Assembly (NCBI GenBank): GCA_050299695.1
Contig: JBNKWI010000029.1
Location: forward strand, 1-35,229
Source of the DNA: Ovoidimarina sp050299695
GTDB lineage: Bacteria > Pseudomonadota > Alphaproteobacteria > Rhodobacterales > Rhodobacteraceae
DNA length: 35,229 nucleotides
Direction: 5' to 3'
Below, one piece after another: positions 15,023-22,564 of the stretch; position 1 is the stretch's first letter; each line of letters starts with the position of its first letter. The position numbers were made by a program, and so were the translations under genes. Below the pieces are notes generated by a model that was given only the letters and a program-made list of their open reading frames with translations, had not been told where the DNA came from and did no database searches.

Positions 15023-15037
15023 GTTCACATTATGTTC
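15023..15037. promoter_or_regulatory. LexA-binding SOS box
   Basis: GTTC at 15023-15026, seven bases (ACATTAT), then GTTC at 15034-15037 is a perfect match to the alphaproteobacterial LexA operator GTTC-N7-GTTC established in Rhodobacter and relatives. On the minus strand it reads GAACATAATGTGAAC. It lies 20 bases upstream of imuB and about 77 bases upstream of the GNAT gene on the other strand, so it may repress one or both. Confidence 0.88.
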
Positions 15038-15113
15038 TCATACGGCCGAATCCCCGCGCGAGTCGAGTCCGGAGCGAATTGATCTCTGCGAGCACATGAT
15101 GGAGAACCGGCGC

Positions 15114-15599
15114 ATGAAGATCCGCTCCGCCACACCGGCCGACGACGAGGCGATCTGGGCCATCCTGAAACCTGCCATCGAGGCTGGCGAGACCTTCACG
15201 GCCGACCCGGCCGGCGGGCGCGAAGGCGCCTTCGCCTATTGGCGGCCAGCGGGGGCGCAGAATTTCGTGGCGGAACTGGAGGGAAAGATCCTCGGCACCT
15301 CCTACCTCAAGCCGAACCAGAAGGGCGGCGGCGCCCATGTCTGCAACGCCGGCTACTGCACGGCGCCCGAGGCGCGGGGGCAGGGGGTCGCCCGGGCGCT
15401 CCTCGCCCATTCGCTCGAGGAGGCGCGGCGGCAGGGATTCCGGGCGATGCAGTACAATTTCGTCGTCGCCACCAACATCCGCGCCATCGACACCTGGGAG
15501 CGCGCGGGGTTCGAGATCGTCGGCCGGTTGCCCGGCGCGTTCCGCCATCCGAAGCAGGGTTTCGTCGACGCGCTGGTCATGTACAAGGACCTCACCTGA
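15114..15599 (+). CDS. GNAT-family N-acetyltransferase
   Basis: The 161-residue single-domain acetyltransferase begins MKIRSATPADDEAIWAIL, a typical GNAT N terminus. The acetyl-CoA pyrophosphate-binding loop is EARGQGVARALL (about 86-97, R/Q-x-x-G-x-A pattern), followed by the last-helix motif NIRAIDTWERAGFEIVGRLP. The acceptor is unknown; proteins with this C-terminal pattern are often annotated as small-molecule or antibiotic-analogue acetyltransferases, which I cannot confirm. The ATG at 15114 has GGAGAA seven bases upstream; in-frame ATGs at 15096 and 15099 are less well placed. It is 10 bases before the NYN gene and likely co-transcribed, and it diverges from imuB with the SOS box between them. 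Confidence 0.88.
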   Translation: MKIRSATPADDEAIWAILKPAIEAGETFTADPAGGREGAFAYWRPAGAQNFVAELEGKILGTSYLKPNQKGGGAHVCNAGYCTAPEARGQGVARALLAHSLEEARRQGFRAMQYNFVVATNIRAIDTWERAGFEIVGRLPGAFRHPKQGFVDALVMYKDLT

Positions 15600-15609
15600 G
15601 GAGGCTTCC

Positions 15610-16329
15610 ATGGCCAATCGCGACCGCCCGCTCTACGCCGTCCTGATCGACGCCGACAACATCCCGGCGAAATATGCCGGGCCGATCCTGAAGGAGATCA
15701 CCGCGCTGGGCGAACCTGCCCTGCGGAGGGTCTATGGCGACTGGTCGTCGGGCCGGCTCTCGAACTGGACCAAGGTGGTGCGCGATCTCGGCCTCGTGGC
15801 GCATCAGGAAAGCGCCAACACCACCGGCAAGAACGCCTCCGATATCGGCCTCGTGATCGACGCGATGGACATACTCCATACCGGCCGCTTCGACGGGTTC
15901 GTGCTGGTCTCCTCGGACAGCGACTTCACCTCGCTTGCCAACCGGGTGCGCGAACAGGGCATGGACGTGATCGGCATCGGCGAGGCGAAGACGCCGGAAT
16001 CGCTCCGCAATGTCTGCAACCGCTTCATCCTGATCGAGAACATCGTCGACGAGCCCGAACCCGAGGCGGTGGGCGGCAAGCCCGCGCCGAAGCCGGCCAA
16101 GACCTCGCCCACCGAAGCGATCCCGCTGATCCTGAAGGCGATGGAGACGATCGCCCAGGACGACGAATGGTATGCGTTGGGCCAGCTCGGCCAGTACATC
16201 ATCGCCGAAAACCCCGATTTCGACACCCGCACCTACGGCAAGCGCAAGCTCTCCGATCTGGTCGAGGGGCTGAAACGGTTCGACACGCGCAAGGTCGCCA
16301 ACCAGCTGCAGATCCGCCGCGCCGACTGA
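15610..16329 (+). CDS. NYN domain-LOTUS (OST-HTH) protein, putative RNase (LabA-like/DUF88)
   Basis: The 239-residue protein has two domains. The NYN (PIN-like) nuclease domain spans about 8-145 with the expected acidic residues: VLIDADNIP (Asp14, Asp16), KNASDIGLVIDAMD (Asp78, Asp84) and LVSSDSDF (Asp103, Asp105). A Pro/Lys/Ala linker (150-165) leads to a LOTUS/OST-HTH domain (about 167-237), recognisable from LGQYIIAENPDFDTRTYGKRKLSDLV and the ending FDTRKVANQLQIRR. NYN proteins are metal-dependent ribonucleases and LOTUS domains bind RNA, so RNA cleavage or turnover is inferred; the natural target is not known. GAGGAGG at 15598-15604 is a strong ribosome-binding site. The stop is 1 base from the convergent sulP gene. 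Confidence 0.9.
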   Translation: MANRDRPLYAVLIDADNIPAKYAGPILKEITALGEPALRRVYGDWSSGRLSNWTKVVRDLGLVAHQESANTTGKNASDIGLVIDAMDILHTGRFDGFVLVSSDSDFTSLANRVREQGMDVIGIGEAKTPESLRNVCNRFILIENIVDEPEPEAVGGKPAPKPAKTSPTEAIPLILKAMETIAQDDEWYALGQLGQYIIAENPDFDTRTYGKRKLSDLVEGLKRFDTRKVANQLQIRRAD

Positions 16330-16330
16330 G

Positions 16331-17596
16331 TTACCGATCCGGCGGGGTCCAGTCCGAGGGCGGTACGTCGCGCCGCGAGAGGCGCAGCGCGAGGCCAAGG
16401 GCGACTCCGGTGGCGATGGCGGCCGTCAGGTCGATCAGCACGGTCATCCCGGCGGTCCAGGCGAGGAGCGCGAGATCGGAGCGGCGCATCCTGAGCCGCT
16501 CGCGCCATTTGTGCGGCTCGCTCATGTTCCATGCCGTCAGCACCAGGAGCCCCGCCAGCGCCGGCATGGCGAGCCGTCCGGTCAGGTCCGACAGGAACAG
16601 GATCGCCGCCAGAACGGCCATTGCATGGACGATGCCCGCGACCGGCGTGCGGCCGCCCGCATTCACATTGGTCGCGGTCCGCGCGATGGCGCCGGTGGCG
16701 GGCAGCCCGCCGAACAGCGACGACCCGATATTCGCGGCGCCCTGGGCGATCAGCTCGGCATTGGGGCGGTGGCTGCCGCCGATCATCCGGTCGGACACCA
16801 TCGCCGAGAGCAGCGATTCGATCCCCGCGAGGAAGGCGATGAGCAGCGCCGAGGGCATGAGTTCGACGAAGCGCGACAGGGAAAAGTCCGGCAGGGAGGG
16901 CGTGGGCAGCGTGCTCGGCAGCGCGCCGTAGCGGCCGGCGATGGTTTCGACGTCGAGACCAAGAAGCGGCACTGCGGCCGAACAGAGCGCGACCGCGACG
17001 ATCAGGCCCGGAAAGCGCGGCGCAGCGCGGCGCAGCACGACGATTGCCACAATGGCGACGAGCGCGATGCCGGCCGCGGCCGGGTTGAAGCTCTCGCGAG
17101 CGGCCCAGAGCGCCGGAATCTTGCCCAGCATGTCGGCCGGCTCGCTGGCAAGATGGAGGCCGAACAGGAACTTGATCTGGCTCGCCGCGATGATCACCGC
17201 GATGCCGATGGTGAAGCCGTCGATCACGGCCTCGGGAATCATCCGGATCAGCGAGCCGACCCGGAACCAGCCGGCCACAAGAAGAATAATGCCCGCGAGG
17301 TAGGTTGCTGCCACCAGCCCATCGATGCCGTGATCGCGGATCACTCCGAACACCACGACGATGAAGGCGCCCGTCGGCCCGCCGATCTGCACCCGGCTGC
17401 CGCCCAGCGCCGAGATCAGGAATCCAGCCACCACTGCGGTGACGAGTCCCTGCGCCGGATCGGCGCCCGAGGCGATGGCGATGGCAAGGCTCAGGGGCAC
17501 CGCGACCATGGCCACGGTCAGCCCGGCAAGCGCATCGGCGCCGAAAGCATGCAGGCCGTAGCCGCGCAGGGTGGTGAGGATCTTCGGAGTCAGCAT
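16331..17596 (-). CDS. SulP-family anion permease without STAS domain
   Basis: The 421-residue integral membrane protein has 10 or more hydrophobic segments and the SulP N-terminal signature ADALAGLTVAMVAVPLSLAIAIASGADPAQGL (about 20-51), then SRVQIGGPTGAFIVVV. A second characteristic block is GIESLLSAMVSDRMIGGSHRPNAELIAQGAANIGSSLFGGLPATGAIARTATN. SulP proteins move sulfate, bicarbonate or carboxylates; the substrate cannot be read here. The protein ends shortly after the last helix (SDWTPPDR), so the C-terminal STAS domain common in SulP transporters is absent. I prefer the ATG at 17596; an in-frame TTG at 17611 is possible. It diverges from the homospermidine synthase gene across 126 bases. 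Confidence 0.9.
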   Translation of the reverse strand: MLTPKILTTLRGYGLHAFGADALAGLTVAMVAVPLSLAIAIASGADPAQGLVTAVVAGFLISALGGSRVQIGGPTGAFIVVVFGVIRDHGIDGLVAATYLAGIILLVAGWFRVGSLIRMIPEAVIDGFTIGIAVIIAASQIKFLFGLHLASEPADMLGKIPALWAARESFNPAAAGIALVAIVAIVVLRRAAPRFPGLIVAVALCSAAVPLLGLDVETIAGRYGALPSTLPTPSLPDFSLSRFVELMPSALLIAFLAGIESLLSAMVSDRMIGGSHRPNAELIAQGAANIGSSLFGGLPATGAIARTATNVNAGGRTPVAGIVHAMAVLAAILFLSDLTGRLAMPALAGLLVLTAWNMSEPHKWRERLRMRRSDLALLAWTAGMTVLIDLTAAIATGVALGLALRLSRRDVPPSDWTPPDR

Positions 17597-17722
17597 CTTG
17601 GTTGGCTGCAACTATGGCGAAGAGCCACCGGAGATCAACGGTCCGACATTGGTCGGTTTGCATTCGCTCGCGAAACCGATAGTCACGCCCGCGTCAGGAA
17701 TTGCGGAGGGGGACCGGGCGAA

Positions 17723-19141
17723 ATGACGAATTATCCCATCTACGGGCGGATCGACGGGCCCATCGTGATGATCGGCTTCGGCTCCATCGGCAAGGGCACC
17801 TGGCCGCTGATCGAGCGGCATTTCGACTACGACGCCTCGAAATTCACCGTCATCGAACCGGACGCGGGCAACCATACCTTCCTGAAGCAGCACCGGATCA
17901 ACTATCTCGACACCGAACTGACGCGCGACAATTACCGGGCGGTGCTGGGAGAGCTCTTCGCGGAGGGCAGGGGGTTCTGCGTGAACCTCTCGGTCGACAC
18001 GTCCTCGCTCGACATCATGAAGTTCTGCCGCGAGATCGGGGTGCTCTATATCGACACCGTGGTCGAGCCCTGGGCGGGCTTCTACTTCGACACCGAGGAC
18101 AACGCCGCGCGCACCAACTACGCATTGCGCCAGGCGGTTCGCGACGAGAAGGCACGCAATCCGGGCGGCCCCACGGCGGTGTCCTGCTGCGGCGCGAACC
18201 CGGGGATGGTGAGCTGGTTCGTCAAGGAGGCGCTCCTCACCCTCGCCCGCGATACCGGCCGGGAGGTGATTGCGCCGACGGACCGAGACGGTTGGGCGCG
18301 GCTGATGCAGGCGTTGGGCGTCAGGGGCGTGCATATCGCCGAGCGCGATACCCAGGCCCGCCGCCAGCCGCGGCCGCGCAATGTCTTCGTCAACACCTGG
18401 TCGGTCGAGGGTTTCATCTCCGAGGGATTTCAGCCGGCCGAGCTCGGTTGGGGCACGCATGAGACCTGGTTCCCAGAAAACGGCCATCGCCAGGAGACAG
18501 GCTGCCAGGCCGGGATCTGGCTCGAGCGTCCCGGAGCGATCACCCGCGTTCACACCTGGTGCCCCACGCCTGGCCCGCAATTCGGCTTTCTCGTCACTCA
18601 CAACGAAGCGATCTCGATCGCGGATTACTTCACCGTGGGCTCCGGCGCCGATCCCGAGTTCCGGCCGACATGCCACTACGCCTACCATCCCTGCGACGAC
18701 GCGGTCTTGTCGCTGCACGAGATGTTCGGCTCAGGCCAACAGCAGACGAAGCACCACATTCTCGATGCCGACGAGATCGTCGAGGGAATCGACGAACTGG
18801 GCGTCCTGCTCTACGGCCACGAGAAGAACGCGCTCTGGTACGGTTCGCGGCTCTCGAACGCCGAGACGATGGAACTCGCCCCCTACCAGAACGCCACCGG
18901 CCTCCAGGTGACCTCGGCCGTGCTTGCCGGCATGGTCTGGGCGCTCGAGAACCCCAAGGCCGGGATCGTCGAGACCGACGAGATGGACCACGCCCGCTGC
19001 CTCGAGGTGCAGCGTCCCTATCTCGGGCCGGTCGAGGCGCACTACACCGACTGGACGCCGTTGCGCGACCGCTGGCAACACTTCCCCGAAGACATTGACG
19101 AAACGGATCCCTGGCTCTTCAGAAACGTTCTTGCGACCTAG
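17723..19141 (+). CDS. hss: Homospermidine synthase
   Basis: The 472-residue NAD-dependent enzyme makes sym-homospermidine from putrescine (or putrescine plus spermidine), an important polyamine in many alphaproteobacteria. The N-terminal Rossmann motif is IVMIGFGSIGKGTW (14-27), followed by the saccharopine-dehydrogenase-like fold. Family blocks include NLSVDTSSLDIMKFC, YIDTVVEPW, SCCGANPGMVSWFVKEAL and NTWSVEGFISEGFQPAELGWGTHE. The C-terminal region (HEMFGSGQQQTKHHILDADEI, then NATGLQVTSAVLAGMVWALENP) is also typical. The ATG at 17723 follows GGAGGGGGA. The length is normal and it appears intact. A LysR-type regulator gene begins 85 bases downstream on the same strand and may control it. 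Confidence 0.94.
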   Translation: MTNYPIYGRIDGPIVMIGFGSIGKGTWPLIERHFDYDASKFTVIEPDAGNHTFLKQHRINYLDTELTRDNYRAVLGELFAEGRGFCVNLSVDTSSLDIMKFCREIGVLYIDTVVEPWAGFYFDTEDNAARTNYALRQAVRDEKARNPGGPTAVSCCGANPGMVSWFVKEALLTLARDTGREVIAPTDRDGWARLMQALGVRGVHIAERDTQARRQPRPRNVFVNTWSVEGFISEGFQPAELGWGTHETWFPENGHRQETGCQAGIWLERPGAITRVHTWCPTPGPQFGFLVTHNEAISIADYFTVGSGADPEFRPTCHYAYHPCDDAVLSLHEMFGSGQQQTKHHILDADEIVEGIDELGVLLYGHEKNALWYGSRLSNAETMELAPYQNATGLQVTSAVLAGMVWALENPKAGIVETDEMDHARCLEVQRPYLGPVEAHYTDWTPLRDRWQHFPEDIDETDPWLFRNVLAT

Positions 19142-19226
19142 AGTTGTACTATCGGACAAGTTGTGGGTCTCTGCCGTAGCGCTATCTTTGCGCAACCGCA
19201 ACGAGAACGGGCAGTCCAACAACTCG

Positions 19227-20081
19227 ATGAAGAATTGGGACGATCTCAAGTTCTGTCACGCGCTTTACCGACACGGGACGATGAGCGATGCCGCCAAGGT
19301 TCTGAAGACCAACGTGGCGACGGTTTCACGCCGTCTGCACCGGCTGTCGGAAGAGGTCGGCGAACCGCTGTTCATCAAGGAAGGCAACCGGTGGGCGGTG
19401 ACGGAGACTGGCGCGGAACTGGCGCAAATCGCCGAACGCTTCAACGCGCAGATCACCCGTTCGAACGCGAATGACCGCGAAACGGACCTTCAGGTGCAGA
19501 TCCGGATCAGCTGCGCCATGCAGCTTCTGCGTTGCGGGATCGTTGACGGTCTCGCCGCCTTCTTCGAACGGAATCCGCTGGTACGGTTCCGGTTCGACAC
19601 GCGGAAATGCAGTCTCGCGCTCAACGAATGCGATATCCGGCTGAGTTTCGAAGAGCCGAACGAGGGCAGAATCGTGCGCCGGCTCTTCAAATCGCTCGAA
19701 ATCGTGCCGGCCTGCGGAAAGCGCCATTCGGAGCGGCTCGAAGGCTGGCTCAACGTCCTTCTTTCTGAACGCGACAGCCCGCCGACGCAGCAGCTTCGGG
19801 CGCATTTCGGCAGCCCGCCCAAAGTCGAGATCGAGGGCTTCAACGCGGCCCGGACGATCGTCAGGTCTTATCCTCTTGTCGCTCCCCTGGCGCGCTCGAT
19901 CGTCGATCAGGATGCAGAGCTGACGGAGGTTTCTGGCGTCGGACCGCTCGCCTCGCTTCCAGTCTGGTTGAGTTATCATGAATCCCGCCGCAGGGATCCT
20001 GCGGTCCGGCTCGCGGTTCAGTTTCTGGAACAGGCGATGCGGCCCGAGGAAATCGGCCAAGGTGCGGTTCCTGGGAAGTGA
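19227..20081 (+). CDS. LysR-family transcriptional regulator
   Basis: The 284-residue protein has an N-terminal winged helix-turn-helix: DLKFCHALYRHGTMSDAAKVLKTNVATVSRRLHRLSEEVGEPLF (about 6-49), the LysR pattern. A linker helix (TETGAELAQIAERFNAQI) and a co-inducer-binding region (about 88-280) follow. The effector domain is less conserved than usual, so the ligand cannot be guessed. The ATG at 19227 lacks a strong ribosome-binding site, but it opens directly on the HTH; in-frame codons upstream run back into hss and are not protein-like. Location after homospermidine synthase suggests, but does not prove, control of hss or of polyamine-related genes. The repeats 20-80 bases downstream might be its or another regulator's site. 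Confidence 0.85.
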   Translation: MKNWDDLKFCHALYRHGTMSDAAKVLKTNVATVSRRLHRLSEEVGEPLFIKEGNRWAVTETGAELAQIAERFNAQITRSNANDRETDLQVQIRISCAMQLLRCGIVDGLAAFFERNPLVRFRFDTRKCSLALNECDIRLSFEEPNEGRIVRRLFKSLEIVPACGKRHSERLEGWLNVLLSERDSPPTQQLRAHFGSPPKVEIEGFNAARTIVRSYPLVAPLARSIVDQDAELTEVSGVGPLASLPVWLSYHESRRRDPAVRLAVQFLEQAMRPEEIGQGAVPGK

Positions 20082-20101
20082 GACGCCAAGAATGACTCCT
20101 C

Positions 20102-20160
20102 TTGCAAATGTGCAAATCCGGGTTTGCAGCGCCGAAAGCGCTTCGGGCTGGCCAGCCGAA
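20102..20160. promoter_or_regulatory. Cluster of symmetric repeats in the lysR-small ORF intergenic region
   Basis: TTGCAAATG (20102-20110) and TGCAAATCC (20111-20119) are tandem half-sites. The second pairs with GGGTTTGCA (20120-20128) to give an 18-bp palindrome with one mismatch. Next come CCGAA-AGCGC-TTCGG (20132-20146) and TTCGGGCTGGCCAGCCGAA (20142-20160), a stem with one bulge around a perfect 12-bp palindrome. The first part looks like an operator with three half-sites. The second could fold as a factor-dependent terminator for lysR, or be a second operator. The binding protein is unknown. Confidence 0.5.
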
Positions 20161-20216
20161 TGGCACGCGCCTAGCCTACTTGCCGCGCGAACACTCAAAC
20201 GGCTGGGATTCATGGG

Positions 20217-20405
20217 ATGGTGGTAGAGCCGCGCGAGAACTGGATGGTGATGTTGCTGCAGGACCTCCGCGACGTGGCCCGGCGCGATTGCATGTCGGCA
20301 TCCGTCGATGCGCTTACGGTTGCCATTGACGCAGTTCGAATGGAGTCGGAGCCGGTGGGCGGGACGATGGTGCTGGACCGGTTGATACGCCAACGCTTTC
20401 AATAG
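20217..20405 (+). CDS. Small ORF, 62 residues, unknown
   Basis: The translation (MVVEPRENWMVMLLQDLRDVARRDC then SASVDALTVAIDAVRM) forms an amphipathic, mainly helical small protein with no signal peptide and no strong membrane segment. It reminds me of short Rhodobacterales proteins of 50-65 residues with an ENW..MLLQDL.D.A pattern, but I cannot name a family. A perfect 9-bp inverted repeat (20414-20444) starts 8 bases after the stop and could terminate it, which supports a real gene. The start codon is uncertain: the ATG at 20217 has GCTGGGATT upstream, and ATGs at codons 10 and 12 are alternatives. Confidence 0.45.
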   Translation: MVVEPRENWMVMLLQDLRDVARRDCMSASVDALTVAIDAVRMESEPVGGTMVLDRLIRQRFQ

Positions 20406-20413
20406 TGCGGTCA

Positions 20414-20444
20414 CGAAAAGCCAGTGGAACCGTACGGCTTTTCG
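20414..20444. terminator. Inverted repeat, probable terminator
   Basis: CGAAAAGCC (20414-20422) and GGCTTTTCG (20436-20444) are a perfect 9-bp inverted repeat with a 13-base loop. The four T in the descending arm and the position 8 bases after the 62-residue ORF suggest termination. The long loop and lack of a trailing T-tract leave an operator role possible. About 115 bases follow before hisC, with no other feature seen. Confidence 0.5.
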
Positions 20445-20558
20445 CGCCCATCGCGGTGCGTTGGCTGATTCCTCAGGTTGACCGTTCCCGCCAAGATGGT
20501 AGTCACCGGGGACCCAAGCGCGGGGCGGCCCGTGCGATTGCAGTTCCCCGTGTGAGAC

Positions 20559-21647
20559 ATGACCTCGGACATTCGCCCGCAGCCCGGCATCCTCGACATT
20601 GCGCTCTATGTGGGCGGGCAGAGCAGCATCGAGGGGCGAGCCGACGTCCTGAAGCTCTCGTCGAACGAAAACCCGTTCGGCCCGCCGCCCTCGGCGCAGG
20701 CGGCGATCCTTGAGGCGACGACACGGGCGCATCGCTACCCGCCGACCGATCATGCCGCGTTGCGCACCGCGATCGGCGAAGTGCACGATCTCGATCCCGA
20801 CCAGATCATCTGCGGCGTGGGTTCGGATGAAGTGCTGCAATTCGTCTGTCTCGGCTTCAGCGGGCCGGGCGACGAGATCATTCATACCGAACACGGGTTC
20901 TCGATGTACCCGATCCTGGCCCACATGGCGGGCGCGACGCCGGTCTCGGTGCCCGAACGCGACCGGACCGTGGATGTCGATGCGATCCTCAGCGCGGTGA
21001 CCGAGCGCACCCGCATCGTGCTTCTGACCAACCCCGGCAATCCGACCGGCACAATCCTGCCCGCCGCGGAACTGGAAAGGCTGGCTGACGGGTTGCCCAA
21101 GAGCGTGATCCTGGTGATCGACGCGGCCTATGCGGAATACGCCGAAGGCTACGACGGCGGCGCCGCGCTCGCCGGTAGCCGGCCCAACGTGCTGATGACG
21201 CGGACCTTTTCCAAGATCTATGGGCTCGGCGGGCTGCGGATCGGCTGGGGTTACGGGCCGCGGACCCTGATCGAGGTGATGACCCGCCTGCGCCAGCCCT
21301 TCAACCTGAGCGGCGTACAACTCGCGGCCGCCGAGGCAGCGGTGCGCGACCGTGACTGGGTCACGAAATGTGCCGCGCTCAACGCCAGCCAAAGACAGCG
21401 CCTCACCGGCGCACTGCGTCAGTTCGGCCTCGCCTGTGACGAGAGCCACACGAATTTCGTGCTGGCGCGTTTCGCCGACGCGGAGGAGATGGCCACGGCC
21501 GATGCGGCCCTGCAGGCGCGCGGGATCATCGTACGGCGGGTCGCGGGATATGGCTTTCCAGAAGGTCTCCGGATCACCGTGGGTGACGCGGACCAGACCG
21601 GCGCCGTGATCGAGGCGCTGACCCATTGGCGGGAGGCCGCGGCATGA
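20559..21647 (+). CDS. hisC: Histidinol-phosphate aminotransferase
   Basis: The 362-residue class I/II PLP aminotransferase converts imidazole-acetol phosphate to histidinol phosphate; many members also transaminate aromatic 2-oxo acids. Visible motifs are KLSSNENPFGPPPSA (32-46), GSDEVLQF (88-95) and LTNPGNPTGT (156-165). The PLP-contacting Asp lies in VIDAAYAEYAE (about 187-196) and the Schiff-base Lys219 in TFSKIYGLGGLRIGW. The stop overlaps the ATG of the prephenate dehydrogenase gene (ATGA), which points to a role in tyrosine/phenylalanine synthesis as well as histidine. The ATG at 20559 starts at the conserved IRPQPGILDI block. Intact. Confidence 0.94.
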   Translation: MTSDIRPQPGILDIALYVGGQSSIEGRADVLKLSSNENPFGPPPSAQAAILEATTRAHRYPPTDHAALRTAIGEVHDLDPDQIICGVGSDEVLQFVCLGFSGPGDEIIHTEHGFSMYPILAHMAGATPVSVPERDRTVDVDAILSAVTERTRIVLLTNPGNPTGTILPAAELERLADGLPKSVILVIDAAYAEYAEGYDGGAALAGSRPNVLMTRTFSKIYGLGGLRIGWGYGPRTLIEVMTRLRQPFNLSGVQLAAAEAAVRDRDWVTKCAALNASQRQRLTGALRQFGLACDESHTNFVLARFADAEEMATADAALQARGIIVRRVAGYGFPEGLRITVGDADQTGAVIEALTHWREAAA

Positions 21648-22564
21648 CACCGATCTACGACCGGGTGGCGCTGATCGGCCTCGGCCTGATCGCGGGCTCG
21701 ATGGGCCTCGCGATGCAGCGCGCCGGTCTGGTGCGCGAGATTACGGGCTACGCCAGAACCGCGAAGACCCGCGAGACCGCCGCCCGTATCGGGCTCGTCA
21801 CCCGGGTCTGTGAAAGCGCCGCCGAGGCGGTCGAGGGCGCCGACCTCGTGGTGCTTTGCGTGCCCGTGGGGGCGATGGGCGCGGTCGCGGCCGAGATCGC
21901 ACCGGCGCTCAAACCAGGCGCCACCGTCTCGGATGTCGGTTCGGTCAAGCAGTCGGTGTTCGATGCCGTGACGCCGCATGTCCCCAAGGGCGTGCATTTC
22001 GTGGCGGCACACCCGATGGCCGGCACCGAGCACTCCGGGCCGGAAGCCGGCTTCGCCGAGCTCTTCGACAACCGCTGGTGCCTGATCGTCCCGCCCGAGA
22101 ACGCCGACGTCAGTGCCGTGGAAAGGCTCGAGCGCTTCTGGCAAGGGCTCGGGTCCAACACCGAGCGGATGGAGGTCGAGCATCACGACCTGGTTTGCGC
22201 CGTCGTCAGCCACGTCCCGCACCTTATCGCCTACACCATGGTGGGTGTCGCCGACGATTTCCGCCGGGTCTCCGAACAGGAAGTAATCAAGTTCTCCGCC
22301 GCGGGGTTCCGCGACTTCACGCGGATCGCGGCGTCCGATCCGACGATGTGGCGTGACGTGTTCATGACCAACAAGGAGGCGACGCTGGAGATCCTCGGGC
22401 GCTTCACCGAGGAGCTCTTCGCACTGCAACGCGCTATCCGCACTGGCGACGGACAGCACCTCTTCGACTATTTCACCCACACCCGCGCGATCCGACGCGG
22501 CATCATCGACGCGGGCCAGGACACCGCAGCGCCCGATTTCGGTCGCGGAGCCAAGGACCGGTGA
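21644..22564 (+). CDS. tyrC: Prephenate/arogenate dehydrogenase (TyrA/TyrC family)
   Basis: The 306-residue NAD(P)-dependent dehydrogenase acts in tyrosine synthesis. The N-terminal Rossmann motif is VALIGLGLIAGSMGLAM (8-24), with DLVVLCVPVGAM and TVSDVGSVKQSV typical of the family. The substrate-domain signatures are FVAAHPMAGTEHSGPEAG and VCAVVSHVPHLIAYTM, each with conserved catalytic or binding histidines. No chorismate mutase or ACT domain is fused. The translation start at ATG 21644 is coupled to hisC, and the GTGA at the end couples it to the extensin-like gene. Whether prephenate or arogenate is preferred cannot be told, so the symbol is by family and context. Confidence 0.92.
   Translation: MTPIYDRVALIGLGLIAGSMGLAMQRAGLVREITGYARTAKTRETAARIGLVTRVCESAAEAVEGADLVVLCVPVGAMGAVAAEIAPALKPGATVSDVGSVKQSVFDAVTPHVPKGVHFVAAHPMAGTEHSGPEAGFAELFDNRWCLIVPPENADVSAVERLERFWQGLGSNTERMEVEHHDLVCAVVSHVPHLIAYTMVGVADDFRRVSEQEVIKFSAAGFRDFTRIAASDPTMWRDVFMTNKEATLEILGRFTEELFALQRAIRTGDGQHLFDYFTHTRAIRRGIIDAGQDTAAPDFGRGAKDR

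Noticed and set aside
15003..15113. imuA upstream of imuB
   Set aside because: Only about 110 bases of promoter DNA with the LexA box separate imuB from the divergent GNAT gene; no RecA-like coding sequence fits.
13407..15599. Open frame of 730 codons on the plus strand opposite imuB
   Set aside because: Only its last ~160 codons (the GNAT gene) look like protein; the rest is an Arg/Pro-rich antisense shadow of imuB caused by GC-rich third positions.
16511..17722. N-terminal extension of homospermidine synthase into the SulP region
   Set aside because: The open frame runs antisense to sulP; family similarity begins at MTNYPIYGRI after a ribosome-binding site, so the ATG at 17723 was used.
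19326..21650. 774-codon minus-strand open frame across lysR and hisC
   Set aside because: It is antisense to two clear genes and intergenic DNA and has no recognisable domain; composition is His/Arg/Gly-rich as in shadows.
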